DNA of 24,215 bases from a virus. The stretch is from IMG/VR virus record IMGVR_UViG_3300027833_000215, positions 1-24,215 of that record; one strand, written 5' to 3'. Below, in pieces: positions 14,934 to 21,083 of the stretch (positions within the stretch are counted from its first letter, which is position 1; each line of letters begins with the position of its first letter). The translations under genes were made by a program, and so were the position numbers. The notes under the pieces are model-generated. The model ran no database searches and was not told where the DNA came from. It was given only the letters and a program-made list of their open reading frames with translations.

Positions 14934-16244
14934 CTAATTCTTAATATTATCTTCCCAGTTTCTGAAAGTTATATTGCCTTCTAAGTATGCTTCTTTTTCT
15001 AATTCTAGTAAATTACTGTCTTCGTTTGTATTGGTAGTTCCTACTCCCCCTAACCTGCCTTCTAAGTTCTGTTTATGGTGAATCATTTCATGTGCAAATG
15101 ATCTCATTACATCTTTCGGATGTCTTCCCTGTACATAAAGTACAACTTCTTTTTTAGTTGGGTCATAGTAAGCTGTTTTACCAAAGAAATTTGAAGATTC
15201 AGCTATGTCTTTCTTAATCTTTACTTCCGGTAAAGGTGTTATGTTCATTCCTTCGTCTATCATGTATTCGAGTATTGAACCCATGAAAGGAGTATAATCA
15301 AACCCAATCCTCTGGTCTTCATCTTTATTTTTTATAATAATATGATCATGATTATAATTTATGTCGTAGTATTGATCTCCAATAACGTTCCTTAACCTAT
15401 TATATAAAGTAACAAGTTTTACTCTATCTGCTGATTTCATTACTCCTTGAGGAGCTATAGCAGTGCCAGAAGAACCTTCTTCTAAAGCTCTATTTGCTGG
15501 TTCGTTATTGTGTCCACATTTATGACACATATATAAATCATCGCCTCCGCTTGAGATATCCCAGCTCCAATCGCAATTTTCACATTCGATTTTATCTTCT
15601 ACGTTAAACATTCCATTTAGCTTTTTTTCAAGATCTTCTTGCATTATTTCAGCTATTATACTCGCTTTTAACATATTCATTATTTTTAAAATCTCATCTC
15701 TAGATAAGGCTTCTGGGAAGAAATCTAATACTTCGTCTAAATTTCCTGATAATATTGCATTTCTAAAATCTGTTGCTCTAACATTAGAGTTTGTACCTGC
15801 TGGTATTACCAATCCTTGTACGTTTTCTCTATTTTTAAATGTAGTAACTCTTTTTAAATCTGGTAAATCCTCTTCCGCCCTAATTCCTGTTATAGCATAG
15901 AACTTATCACTTTCATTAGCTTTAGCATAGTCTTTAGCTGCAAACATCGGGTTTTTTTCACCGTCCATTACTACAAGTCCTGGAAGGTATTTAGCATATA
16001 TGTTCCATACGGCTATCGACTCTTCTTTAGTAATTCCATTTCTAGAACCTCCTCCAATGAATACTAGCACCTTCTCTATCTTATCTAGTTGGTCTCCAGT
16101 ACCTTGTAGCACACTCGTACCTGCTTCTGCATAAGAATCTATATCGTATACCTTACCTCCATGATTTCCGTTTAGTAATCTTTTTACTACTTCAAAATGT
16201 CCTCTGTGGGGAGGTTTAAATGCTCCTGGATATAATGCTATCAT
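14934..16244 (-). CDS. Nucleotidyltransferase - zinc ribbon - HExxH metalloprotease fusion
   Basis: Three parts are visible in 436 residues. Residues 1-185 are a cytidylyltransferase/adenylyltransferase-like domain: A3-L-Y-P-G-A-F-K-P-P-H13-R-G-H16 (HxGH motif), V60-L-V-F-I-G-G-G, and S153-N-V-R-A-T-D-F-R as the ISxxR-like end. Residues 215-250 form a zinc ribbon with C221, C224, C240 and C243 (pattern CENCDWSW...MCHKCGHN). Residues 345-436 hold a metallopeptidase motif, S382-F-A-H384/E/M/I/H-type HEMIHH (about 384-389), followed by E-L-E-K-E-A-Y (414-420) as a likely third ligand. A putative prohead-protease site, L254-E-E256|G257, lies just after the ribbon and would free the protease. NMN adenylyltransferase, sugar or lipid nucleotide activation are all possible for domain one. 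It overlaps the kinase gene upstream by four bases. Confidence 0.8.
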   Translation of the reverse strand: MIALYPGAFKPPHRGHFEVVKRLLNGNHGGKVYDIDSYAEAGTSVLQGTGDQLDKIEKVLVFIGGGSRNGITKEESIAVWNIYAKYLPGLVVMDGEKNPMFAAKDYAKANESDKFYAITGIRAEEDLPDLKRVTTFKNRENVQGLVIPAGTNSNVRATDFRNAILSGNLDEVLDFFPEALSRDEILKIMNMLKASIIAEIMQEDLEKKLNGMFNVEDKIECENCDWSWDISSGGDDLYMCHKCGHNNEPANRALEEGSSGTAIAPQGVMKSADRVKLVTLYNRLRNVIGDQYYDINYNHDHIIIKNKDEDQRIGFDYTPFMGSILEYMIDEGMNITPLPEVKIKKDIAESSNFFGKTAYYDPTKKEVVLYVQGRHPKDVMRSFAHEMIHHKQNLEGRLGGVGTTNTNEDSNLLELEKEAYLEGNITFRNWEDNIKN

Positions 16245-17182
16245 TTCAAAAATTTCTGTACTTTTACTTCAATTTCTCTTTCTGATGAGTGTTTCAATTG
16301 TTGTTGAAACTCTGAGTTTGTTAACATATCTGCTATATTAACTAATACTTCTTTCTCTCTTTCTTTATTCCTGATATATCCTCTTTCGATTGTATCTACC
16401 TTCTTCTTCATTTTATCATCACCAGGACCGGTACCGTTCTTTTCGTAAAATTTAAACCAATACTTCTTTAATTCTTTATGCATAGATTCGTTTTCTCTAT
16501 CAAATTCAATATTTCTATTTTCCTCTTCAAAAGCTGTTTTTGCATCTTCGCTTGGCAGGTCATAAGCTTTTCTAAAAGTTGAACCGTATGCTTCTTTTCC
16601 TCCTGTCTTTTCGATATAAGATTCAAGGTAATCTGCTACACCGGAAGCACCTCTTTCTGCTGCTTTGTTAAACTCTTCTATTTCTTTTCCAAATTTATCT
16701 TGTCTAAGGTTAACAAATAGTGAAAAGTTATCACCTAGTAGGTCTGTATATCTACCTATTAGTTGGTACACATTCCTCCAAGTAGAGAATACTGCGGTTT
16801 TTGGGACTCTTCTTTCTCTAGAAAAGTTGTTAATAAAAGCTACCATAGGGTGTGTGTACACCATTACCATATACACATCATACCCTTTGTCAATAAGGTT
16901 CTGTATCTTAGCTGGGTTAGATGCTGTAGTGTCCCATACAAGGGATTTACCTGTCTCCGCCGCCGCTTGGACGTCTTTGTCTACTTGTCCGCTGGCTGCG
17001 GATAGGTTGTTGTGGTACGGGTGTTGTGGGTCTTCTACGTATTTGTCTGGGTTGAACATTGGTAGGCTTATTAATCCTAATTTGTCTATTAGGTACGATT
17101 TGCCTGCTCCTGCTCCCCCTGCCATTACTACTGCTTTCGGTCGTTGTGACGCTTCGAAGATTAGGTTTGCTAGTTTTATCAT
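16241..17182 (-). CDS. Zeta-toxin-like P-loop kinase, tagged
   Basis: This 313-residue protein has a Walker A loop G22-G-A-G-A-G-K-S29, then F43-N-P-D46-K, then V83-W-D-T-T-A-S-N, and an Arg-rich S121-R-E-R-R-V-P lid segment. The layout fits the zeta toxin / AAA_33 kinase group, whose members phosphorylate UDP-N-acetylglucosamine or nucleic-acid and nucleoside substrates; the substrate here is not known. The rest (190-313) is charged and helical. The start MIKLANLIFEAS carries a site I8-F-E10|A11, at the same residue as in T4 internal proteins. The first 236 bases overlap the end of the lipoprotein gene in another frame, and a promoter-like motif lies 27 bases before the ATG inside that gene. 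The end overlaps the nucleotidyltransferase fusion by four bases. No antitoxin partner is recognised. Confidence 0.8.
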   Translation of the reverse strand: MIKLANLIFEASQRPKAVVMAGGAGAGKSYLIDKLGLISLPMFNPDKYVEDPQHPYHNNLSAASGQVDKDVQAAAETGKSLVWDTTASNPAKIQNLIDKGYDVYMVMVYTHPMVAFINNFSRERRVPKTAVFSTWRNVYQLIGRYTDLLGDNFSLFVNLRQDKFGKEIEEFNKAAERGASGVADYLESYIEKTGGKEAYGSTFRKAYDLPSEDAKTAFEEENRNIEFDRENESMHKELKKYWFKFYEKNGTGPGDDKMKKKVDTIERGYIRNKEREKEVLVNIADMLTNSEFQQQLKHSSEREIEVKVQKFLK

Positions 17183-17756
17183 TTGTTACTGTATTGTTTA
17201 TTACTCTACGTTTATAAATAGTTGCTGTTCTACCTCTTACACTGCTGTTATTAACTCTAATACCTCTATACCGGTTATTCCAGCCGTAATTATTTCTTCC
17301 CTGTCTCCATCCCCAATTATTTTGGGAGTTATTCCAACCATATCCCCATCCATGGTTATTCCAACCATAGTGTATGTTGTATCCCCATCTATCATATCCG
17401 AATACTGACCAGCGATGAGGTTGACCCCATGAATTCCATCCAGTATATCCCCATACCCAGTCATTCCACATCTGTGTTCTACTATAGTAGGGATTGTAGA
17501 AGCTATACCTATTACCTAGTATTCTATTATTCCAATCAAATGATCTAGGTTGACTTATTGCATACTGAGCAAAATCGTATCTAAAGGTAAAGTCTGTTCT
17601 AAGTAATCGTTGAAGTTCAAACTCATTATTAATTACGGTAATTTCAGCATCTGAGCCTTCAATGGAGTATATTGGATCATGATTTAAAGTGCTTACTTGA
17701 AAGGAAGCACATCCTGTTAGCAATAAGACTAGTAGTAAAAATAATGATCTGTTCAT
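16947..17756 (-). CDS. Phage-encoded lipoprotein, Trp/Asn/Gly-rich, with overprinted basic tail
   Basis: This 269-residue protein has a textbook lipoprotein signal: MNRS, a Leu-rich hydrophobic core (5-13) and a lipobox L13-T-G-C16. After lipidation at Cys16 it should sit in the cell envelope. Residues 20-75 look folded; 86-163 are rich in Trp, Asn, Gly and Tyr (repeated G-W-N-N and G-Y-G-W units), a style common in Bacteroidetes lipoproteins. From about residue 192 to the end the protein is Arg/Gln/Pro/Ser-rich and probably disordered. That tail is encoded by the 236 bases that also encode the start of the zeta-like kinase, and it contains no codon beginning with T before its TAA stop. Phage lipoproteins often block superinfection, but nothing here proves that. 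The gene starts three bases after the nuclease gene. Confidence 0.8.
   Translation of the reverse strand: MNRSLFLLLVLLLTGCASFQVSTLNHDPIYSIEGSDAEITVINNEFELQRLLRTDFTFRYDFAQYAISQPRSFDWNNRILGNRYSFYNPYYSRTQMWNDWVWGYTGWNSWGQPHRWSVFGYDRWGYNIHYGWNNHGWGYGWNNSQNNWGWRQGRNNYGWNNRYRGIRVNNSSVRGRTATIYKRRVINNTVTNDKTSKPNLRSVTTTESSSNGRGSRSRQIVPNRQIRINKPTNVQPRQIRRRPTTPVPQQPIRSQRTSRQRRPSGGGDR
17210..17220 (-). promoter_or_regulatory. Candidate promoter motif TATTTATAAAC inside the lipoprotein gene
   Basis: The minus strand reads TATTTATAAAC, identical to the element before portal, 27 bases before the ATG of the zeta-like kinase and inside the lipoprotein coding sequence (around residues 179-183). It could let the kinase gene be expressed apart from the lipoprotein. 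Confidence 0.35.
17274..17471 (-). repeat. Degenerate GWNN-type repeat tract in the lipoprotein
   Basis: The tract encodes irregular repeats of Gly-Trp-Asn-Asn and Gly-Tyr-Gly-Trp (protein residues about 96-161). On the plus strand it appears as recurring TTATTCCA and CATCC-like words. It is an amino-acid repeat of low complexity rather than an exact DNA repeat. Confidence 0.55.
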
Positions 17757-17759
17757 ATG

Positions 17760-18542
17760 TTATAGTTTTATAGTTGTAGGGTAACTATTATAAATAGGTT
17801 CTGTATTAGGGTTCTCTAAAGAGTATAACTTGTAAATCATTTTAAATAATTCAAAGTTCTCTTCTATTTCATCTATCTGTAAGACTTTCCACCCTTTACC
17901 TTGTATTACGTTCTTTTGTTTTGAAGGTCCTCTAGATTGTGCTTTTAACCAGATTATACCTGTACGCTGTATTTTTATACCTTTCGACTCTTCTAAAGCT
18001 TTGGCATAAGATGCAAGCTGTAAATCAAATGATTTATGTACACTGTTTGACGTTTTAATATCCAGTAACCATATTTCTCCGTTCATCTTAACGACTAAAT
18101 CAGCTGTTCCTGCATACTTGTGTTCATCTGACCAAACGAAATCTTCTGCTGATATTAATTCTGGCTTATGGGTACGCCAAAAGTCTGCAAATTTTAATAT
18201 CATTTCCCATACTATCTGAGAGTACTTAGCATTACCGTAATCATCCATCCAGGTAACTTCCTCTCCTAGCACCAGCTTTTCTGCTGCTTCATGAACTTGT
18301 GTACCCTGTTTACCTGCTCTTCGCATAATAAGATCGGCGTTATGCCCGACGTCTTTCATCCAAGATTCAAAAAACTTGTTTTTGGGCATATACTGGAGTA
18401 TTGTAGTTACGGATGGGTAAAATACTCCTTCACCTCTCTTATAAACTCTCCTATCTAAAAAGTTAATCTGCTTCAATTGCGGATTAAAATTTAACCGTTT
18501 CTTTTCATTCTGTTCAAGAATATTCATTCCTTGTTTTATCAT
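17760..18542 (-). CDS. PD-(D/E)XK nuclease, RecB-like exonuclease
   Basis: This 260-residue protein has the ordered motifs of the RecB/Cas4-like nuclease family: H84 in G-T-Q-V-H-E-A-A-E, D148 in Y-A-G-T-A-D-L-V-V, D161-I-K163 in W-L-L-D-I-K-T, and the Q175-L-A-S-Y179 motif. These residues bind the metal and position DNA for exonucleolytic cutting. No Cys cluster like that of Cas4 is present. It lies immediately after the primase gene, overlapping it by four bases, so a role in phage replication or recombination (end resection) or in recycling host DNA is likely. A possible alternative start is Met6. It shares no tag or cleavage site with the effector-like genes, consistent with an intracellular enzyme made after infection. 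Confidence 0.85.
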   Translation of the reverse strand: MIKQGMNILEQNEKKRLNFNPQLKQINFLDRRVYKRGEGVFYPSVTTILQYMPKNKFFESWMKDVGHNADLIMRRAGKQGTQVHEAAEKLVLGEEVTWMDDYGNAKYSQIVWEMILKFADFWRTHKPELISAEDFVWSDEHKYAGTADLVVKMNGEIWLLDIKTSNSVHKSFDLQLASYAKALEESKGIKIQRTGIIWLKAQSRGPSKQKNVIQGKGWKVLQIDEIEENFELFKMIYKLYSLENPNTEPIYNSYPTTIKL

Positions 18543-19462
18543 AAATCTAATTTATACAACATTATTTTAGAAAAGTCCAATTCTGTTGCGTTCTGTACTA
18601 ACTTAGTAAACTCTTTAAAACCCATATCTGATGGATCTTTGCCAAGTAGTTCTATTAAAAATACTCTAAATCCTGCAGCGATTAATTTTTCTGCTATCTC
18701 TAAAGCTTGCTTTTGTGCATCTGTATCTAATGCAATGTATATATCTGTTAATGTTCCTGTGAGTAATCTTTTCCATAATGCCGGTGATAGGCTTTTCCCT
18801 AGAATAGGTATTGCGTTTCTACGTATTGACATGGCATCAAATGCGCCTTCACATAGTATTACTGGCTTATTCCAGTTTATATGATTTTCAAAAAATACTA
18901 TGTCTTTAGAAGCTTCTGGATTTTTGTATTTAAAATAAGCTCCTTCGTAAGTTCTTCCAACAAAATAGTTGAGCCTATTGGACTCAGAATAGCTTGGGAT
19001 AATAATTCGTCCTCCATAGTCTCCAGTAGTTGTGTATCCAATATTATGTTTAACAAAATCATTGTGGGTAAGTCCTCGTTCATTTAGGTATTTTCTAATT
19101 TTATTAGCTATAATAGATGTATTAGAAGCAGTTACTAATGATTGGAATTCTTTAGGTAGCTCTACTACATCTTCACTTTTATATTCGTACTTAATCCCCT
19201 TCTTAACGTATTTTAGAACTTCTTGTGCTTCGCTTTTTGGTAAGTTTAATTGCTTTACTAATGAATATATAGATTGACCTCTTGATTTACATACCCAACA
19301 TTCCCAGAAGTTCTTACCTTCTTCGTTAGTAACCATACTAATTTCAAGCTTAGGTTTGCGGTGATTACAAAAAGGACAGTGAAAAGCGTAGTTATCTCTA
19401 GCTCTTTTTTGACTCTTTCCTAATATATTCTCTATTGACCCTAATAAAAAAGTATAATCCAT
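18539..19462 (-). CDS. 61: DNA primase, zinc finger and TOPRIM (DnaG / T4 gp61-like)
   Basis: This 307-residue protein makes RNA primers for lagging-strand synthesis. The N-terminal zinc finger has H28-C29-P-F-C32 and C55-W-V-C58. The TOPRIM catalytic core shows E205 in V-I-L-C-E-G-A-F-D-A-M-S, and D246-T-D248 in I-Y-I-A-L-D-T-D, the acidic residues that bind magnesium. A typical G-R-I-I-I-P segment (151-156) of the primase core precedes them, and K275-D-P-S-D-M-G matches the conserved region that follows. The length is close to T4 gp61 (342 residues), shorter than bacterial DnaG because no helicase-binding domain is visible. In T4 the partner helicase is gp41; it is not in this window. The gene is preceded by 47 AT-rich bases and followed, with a four-base overlap, by the RecB-like nuclease. 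Confidence 0.92.
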   Translation of the reverse strand: MDYTFLLGSIENILGKSQKRARDNYAFHCPFCNHRKPKLEISMVTNEEGKNFWECWVCKSRGQSIYSLVKQLNLPKSEAQEVLKYVKKGIKYEYKSEDVVELPKEFQSLVTASNTSIIANKIRKYLNERGLTHNDFVKHNIGYTTTGDYGGRIIIPSYSESNRLNYFVGRTYEGAYFKYKNPEASKDIVFFENHINWNKPVILCEGAFDAMSIRRNAIPILGKSLSPALWKRLLTGTLTDIYIALDTDAQKQALEIAEKLIAAGFRVFLIELLGKDPSDMGFKEFTKLVQNATELDFSKIMLYKLDL

Positions 19463-19509
19463 ATATATAGCTTATATATAAAGATAAGAAAAAAATCTCT
19501 ATATACCAA

Positions 19510-19941
19510 CTATACGTCGATCATTTTAAGTTTTGAGGATTTTGGGTGAATCATAATGTTATCTCCCACAAAGTCTAGTTCGTCTGATGGAATTCCAAGT
19601 CTTGTTGCTTCTTTTTCTGTTGCAAGGACAAACTCTTCAGGAACTTCTCCTTTAAATTTACCTAGAACTTCCATTTCTATAACTGCTAATTTTTTATCTA
19701 TAACTTCTACATCGTATATGTAGACGAAGTTGTTTGTCTTCTTACCTTTTATTATTAAAGCATGTTCTATTTCAACTTCATCTGTTGTTACCTTTACTGC
19801 TTTACCATTTAAAAGAAAAACTGAACCATAGTCTCCGGAACCTATATAAGTTGCTCCTTGATCCTTTAGCTTTTCTACTTGCTTTTCAAAACCTGGATCG
19901 TATTCTAAGGGTCCTTCTAATATAATTTTTGAAAGTTTCAT
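19510..19941 (-). CDS. Minimal protein kinase-like protein with capsid-targeting-like tag
   Basis: This is a 143-residue protein with a compressed kinase fold: glycine loop Y32-I-G-S-G-D-Y-G-S-V-F42, ATP-binding lysine K50 in A-V-K-V, a helix-C glutamate (E56, E58 or E59), hinge-like I88-E-M-E-V-L, and a catalytic-loop match L122-D123-F-V-G-D-N128-I-M-I with the D-to-N spacing of eukaryotic-type kinases. The DFG-equivalent Asp is D142 in M-I-D-V, and the protein stops one residue later, so the activation segment and C-lobe are missing. It starts MKLSKIILEG, with a site I7-L-E9|G10, almost identical to the neighbour's MKLSNIILNEQ. Possible roles are phosphorylation of host proteins at DNA entry (compare T7 gp0.7) or a pseudokinase. 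The gene ends 47 bases before the primase gene. Confidence 0.72.
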   Translation of the reverse strand: MKLSKIILEGPLEYDPGFEKQVEKLKDQGATYIGSGDYGSVFLLNGKAVKVTTDEVEIEHALIIKGKKTNNFVYIYDVEVIDKKLAVIEMEVLGKFKGEVPEEFVLATEKEATRLGIPSDELDFVGDNIMIHPKSSKLKMIDV

Positions 19942-19943
19942 TT

Positions 19944-20294
19944 TTATACTTTAGGTACGTCTAAATTAAAGTTAAATTTAATTTTCGGAAAATAATCTCT
20001 CTCTCCCGGTTCGTTTTCATAGTAATTAGTAGATTGCTCTTCATCTACTTCATATCCTTTGCTACTTACTGATGCGATTGCTTTACTAAATTCGTTTTCT
20101 GGTAATTCGTCTTTATGTAAAAACGTTATTGAGCCATATCCTTTGTTTTTAAGCGGATCACTGTCGGGTCTAGGTTGATGATATGCACCCATTGATACAT
20201 ACGGTCTGTATTCTTGATTTAATTCTCTCTCTAGTGTCTCTATTTGAGATTTAAATTCATTCTGTTCGTTTAGAATTATATTTGATAATTTCAT
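19944..20294 (-). CDS. Small tagged protein of unknown function
   Basis: This 116-residue protein begins MKLSNIILNEQNEFK, sharing its first eight residues almost exactly with the kinase-like protein two bases downstream; the putative cleavage would be L8-N-E10|Q11. After the tag come a charged helix (12-29) and a small domain with G-Y-G-S-I-T-F-L-H-K-D-E-L-P (53-66), then an F-S-K-A-I-A-S-V-S-S-K-G-Y-E-V (69-83) helix-strand unit, and a final strand K-I-K-F-N-F-N-L-D-V. I do not recognise a family. The pairing with the kinase-like gene and the shared tag suggest a common fate, possibly both packaged in the head. The start overlaps the cupin-like gene by four bases (ATGA). Confidence 0.65.
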   Translation of the reverse strand: MKLSNIILNEQNEFKSQIETLERELNQEYRPYVSMGAYHQPRPDSDPLKNKGYGSITFLHKDELPENEFSKAIASVSSKGYEVDEEQSTNYYENEPGERDYFPKIKFNFNLDVPKV

Positions 20295-20545
20295 TTTCTT
20301 ATAATTTTGAGAGACAAATCTCCTGTTCCTTTAATTAGTCGGTGATATACTCCCTTTGGTATAAATAGTAGCCGTGTTATCTTTCTTGGTAATTCGTTGT
20401 CAAATTGGAACATCCAATCTGTTTCTTTTACCGGATCTATAAGCCTATCTTCTCTATCTTTATGCCAAACGAATTCATCTTCTGGTGTATTCTGATTGAA
20501 GATTCTTATATCCTTGTTTTCTATATATGGTCTACCAGTATCCAC
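20291..20545 (-). CDS. Small cupin-like phage protein
   Basis: This 84-residue protein has a conserved-looking F25-V-W-H28-K-D-R-E-D-R34 segment, then W44-M-F-Q-F-D-N50-E-L-P, I62-P-K-G-V-Y-H68-R-L-I-K-G, and a final strand L-S-L-K-I-I-R-K. This pattern of short beta strands with two His-containing motifs fits a small cupin fold, and I recall close relatives in T4-like marine phages annotated only as hypothetical. H28, D30 and H68 could bind a metal. Function is unknown. It lies between the 183-residue protein (14-base overlap) and the tagged 116-residue protein (four-base overlap). It carries no N-terminal tag. Confidence 0.7.
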   Translation of the reverse strand: MDTGRPYIENKDIRIFNQNTPEDEFVWHKDREDRLIDPVKETDWMFQFDNELPRKITRLLFIPKGVYHRLIKGTGDLSLKIIRK

Positions 20546-21083
20546 TAAAGTTTTTTGATCCTCCTAATGACTTCCAGTAGCGGCCGATATTACACGCCCA
20601 GTAGCCTGGTTTTGTTTTATCTTTCTTTGTAGCGCATTTATGCCTAGCAGCAAAAGATGATCTTGCACCTGGTTCATCTATTTTAACATTCAACCCTGTT
20701 GTACCTCCGAAGGATACTTTCTGTACATTCCCTTTTTTATTTTTAACATAAACGTAGAACTTTTTAGATCCTCCTCGTTTAGGTTTATTAAGCGGTACTT
20801 CCTTACCTTGGTACTCTGCTTCATTAACCGACTCCATTGGTAGGTCTAAAGGAACTTTTTTTCCTTCGTATTGACCATATATTCCAATATCTGTATCTTC
20901 TAACAGATTAGCATCTGCTTCGTTAAGTTGAATATACCCGTCTCTCCAAGAGTCTCTTGCTTCGCTAAATAGTTGTATAAACTTATCGCTAGAGTAGCGG
21001 TAGACATTCTCATGTAATGAGAGGTCATTGTCTAAGTGGTACTGTAGTGTAGGAAGTCCTACTAGATCTTTAATTTTTATCAT
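20532..21083 (-). CDS. Modular small phage protein with duplicated motif, several putative protease sites and Cys-containing C-terminal domain
   Basis: This protein has 183 residues. The N-terminal part (1-60) has helices and ends in sites that fit prohead protease cleavage: F39-S-E41|A42, L53-N-E55|A56 and V86-N-E88|A89. Between residues 70-81 and 90-101 a short motif is repeated (QYEGKKVPLDLP and EYQGKEVPLNKP). The C-terminal domain (107-183) has K-K-F-Y-V-Y-V-K-N-K-K-G-N-V-Q-K-V-S-F-G-G, then A145-A-R-H-K-C150 and P159-G-Y-W-A-C164, and ends in G-Y-W. I recall this C-terminal domain in many marine phage proteins, function unknown. The layout suggests a linker-rich protein trimmed to release the C-terminal domain, perhaps inside the head. 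It overlaps the GIY-YIG gene by 14 bases. Confidence 0.68.
   Translation of the reverse strand: MIKIKDLVGLPTLQYHLDNDLSLHENVYRYSSDKFIQLFSEARDSWRDGYIQLNEADANLLEDTDIGIYGQYEGKKVPLDLPMESVNEAEYQGKEVPLNKPKRGGSKKFYVYVKNKKGNVQKVSFGGTTGLNVKIDEPGARSSFAARHKCATKKDKTKPGYWACNIGRYWKSLGGSKNFSGYW
20781..20876 (-). repeat. Two-copy internal repeat encoding Y-x-G-K-x-V-P-L
   Basis: Two degenerate copies of a 12-residue unit (protein residues 70-81 and 90-101) lie in tandem, separated by a putative protease site (V86-N-E88|A89). This looks like an old duplication within the gene. Confidence 0.5.

Noticed and set aside
16665-17408. Plus-strand open frame of 247 codons
   Set aside because: It lies antisense to the lipoprotein/zeta-kinase overlap; the unusual codon use there removes stops on other frames too. 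It has no protein-like features, no leader, and opposite direction to every real gene.
17237-17464. Minus-strand 75-codon frame inside the lipoprotein gene
   Set aside because: Out-of-frame reading of the GWNN repeat tract, giving a Gly/Asp/Ile/Thr repeat; no start context.
17760-18542. Cas4 assignment for the RecB-like nuclease
   Set aside because: No Cys cluster for an iron-sulphur site and no cas neighbours; a phage replication or recombination nuclease fits better.
19463-19509. Terminator between primase and kinase-like genes (T-run on the minus strand)
   Set aside because: There is a run of seven T but no stable hairpin before it; AT-rich spacer explains it.
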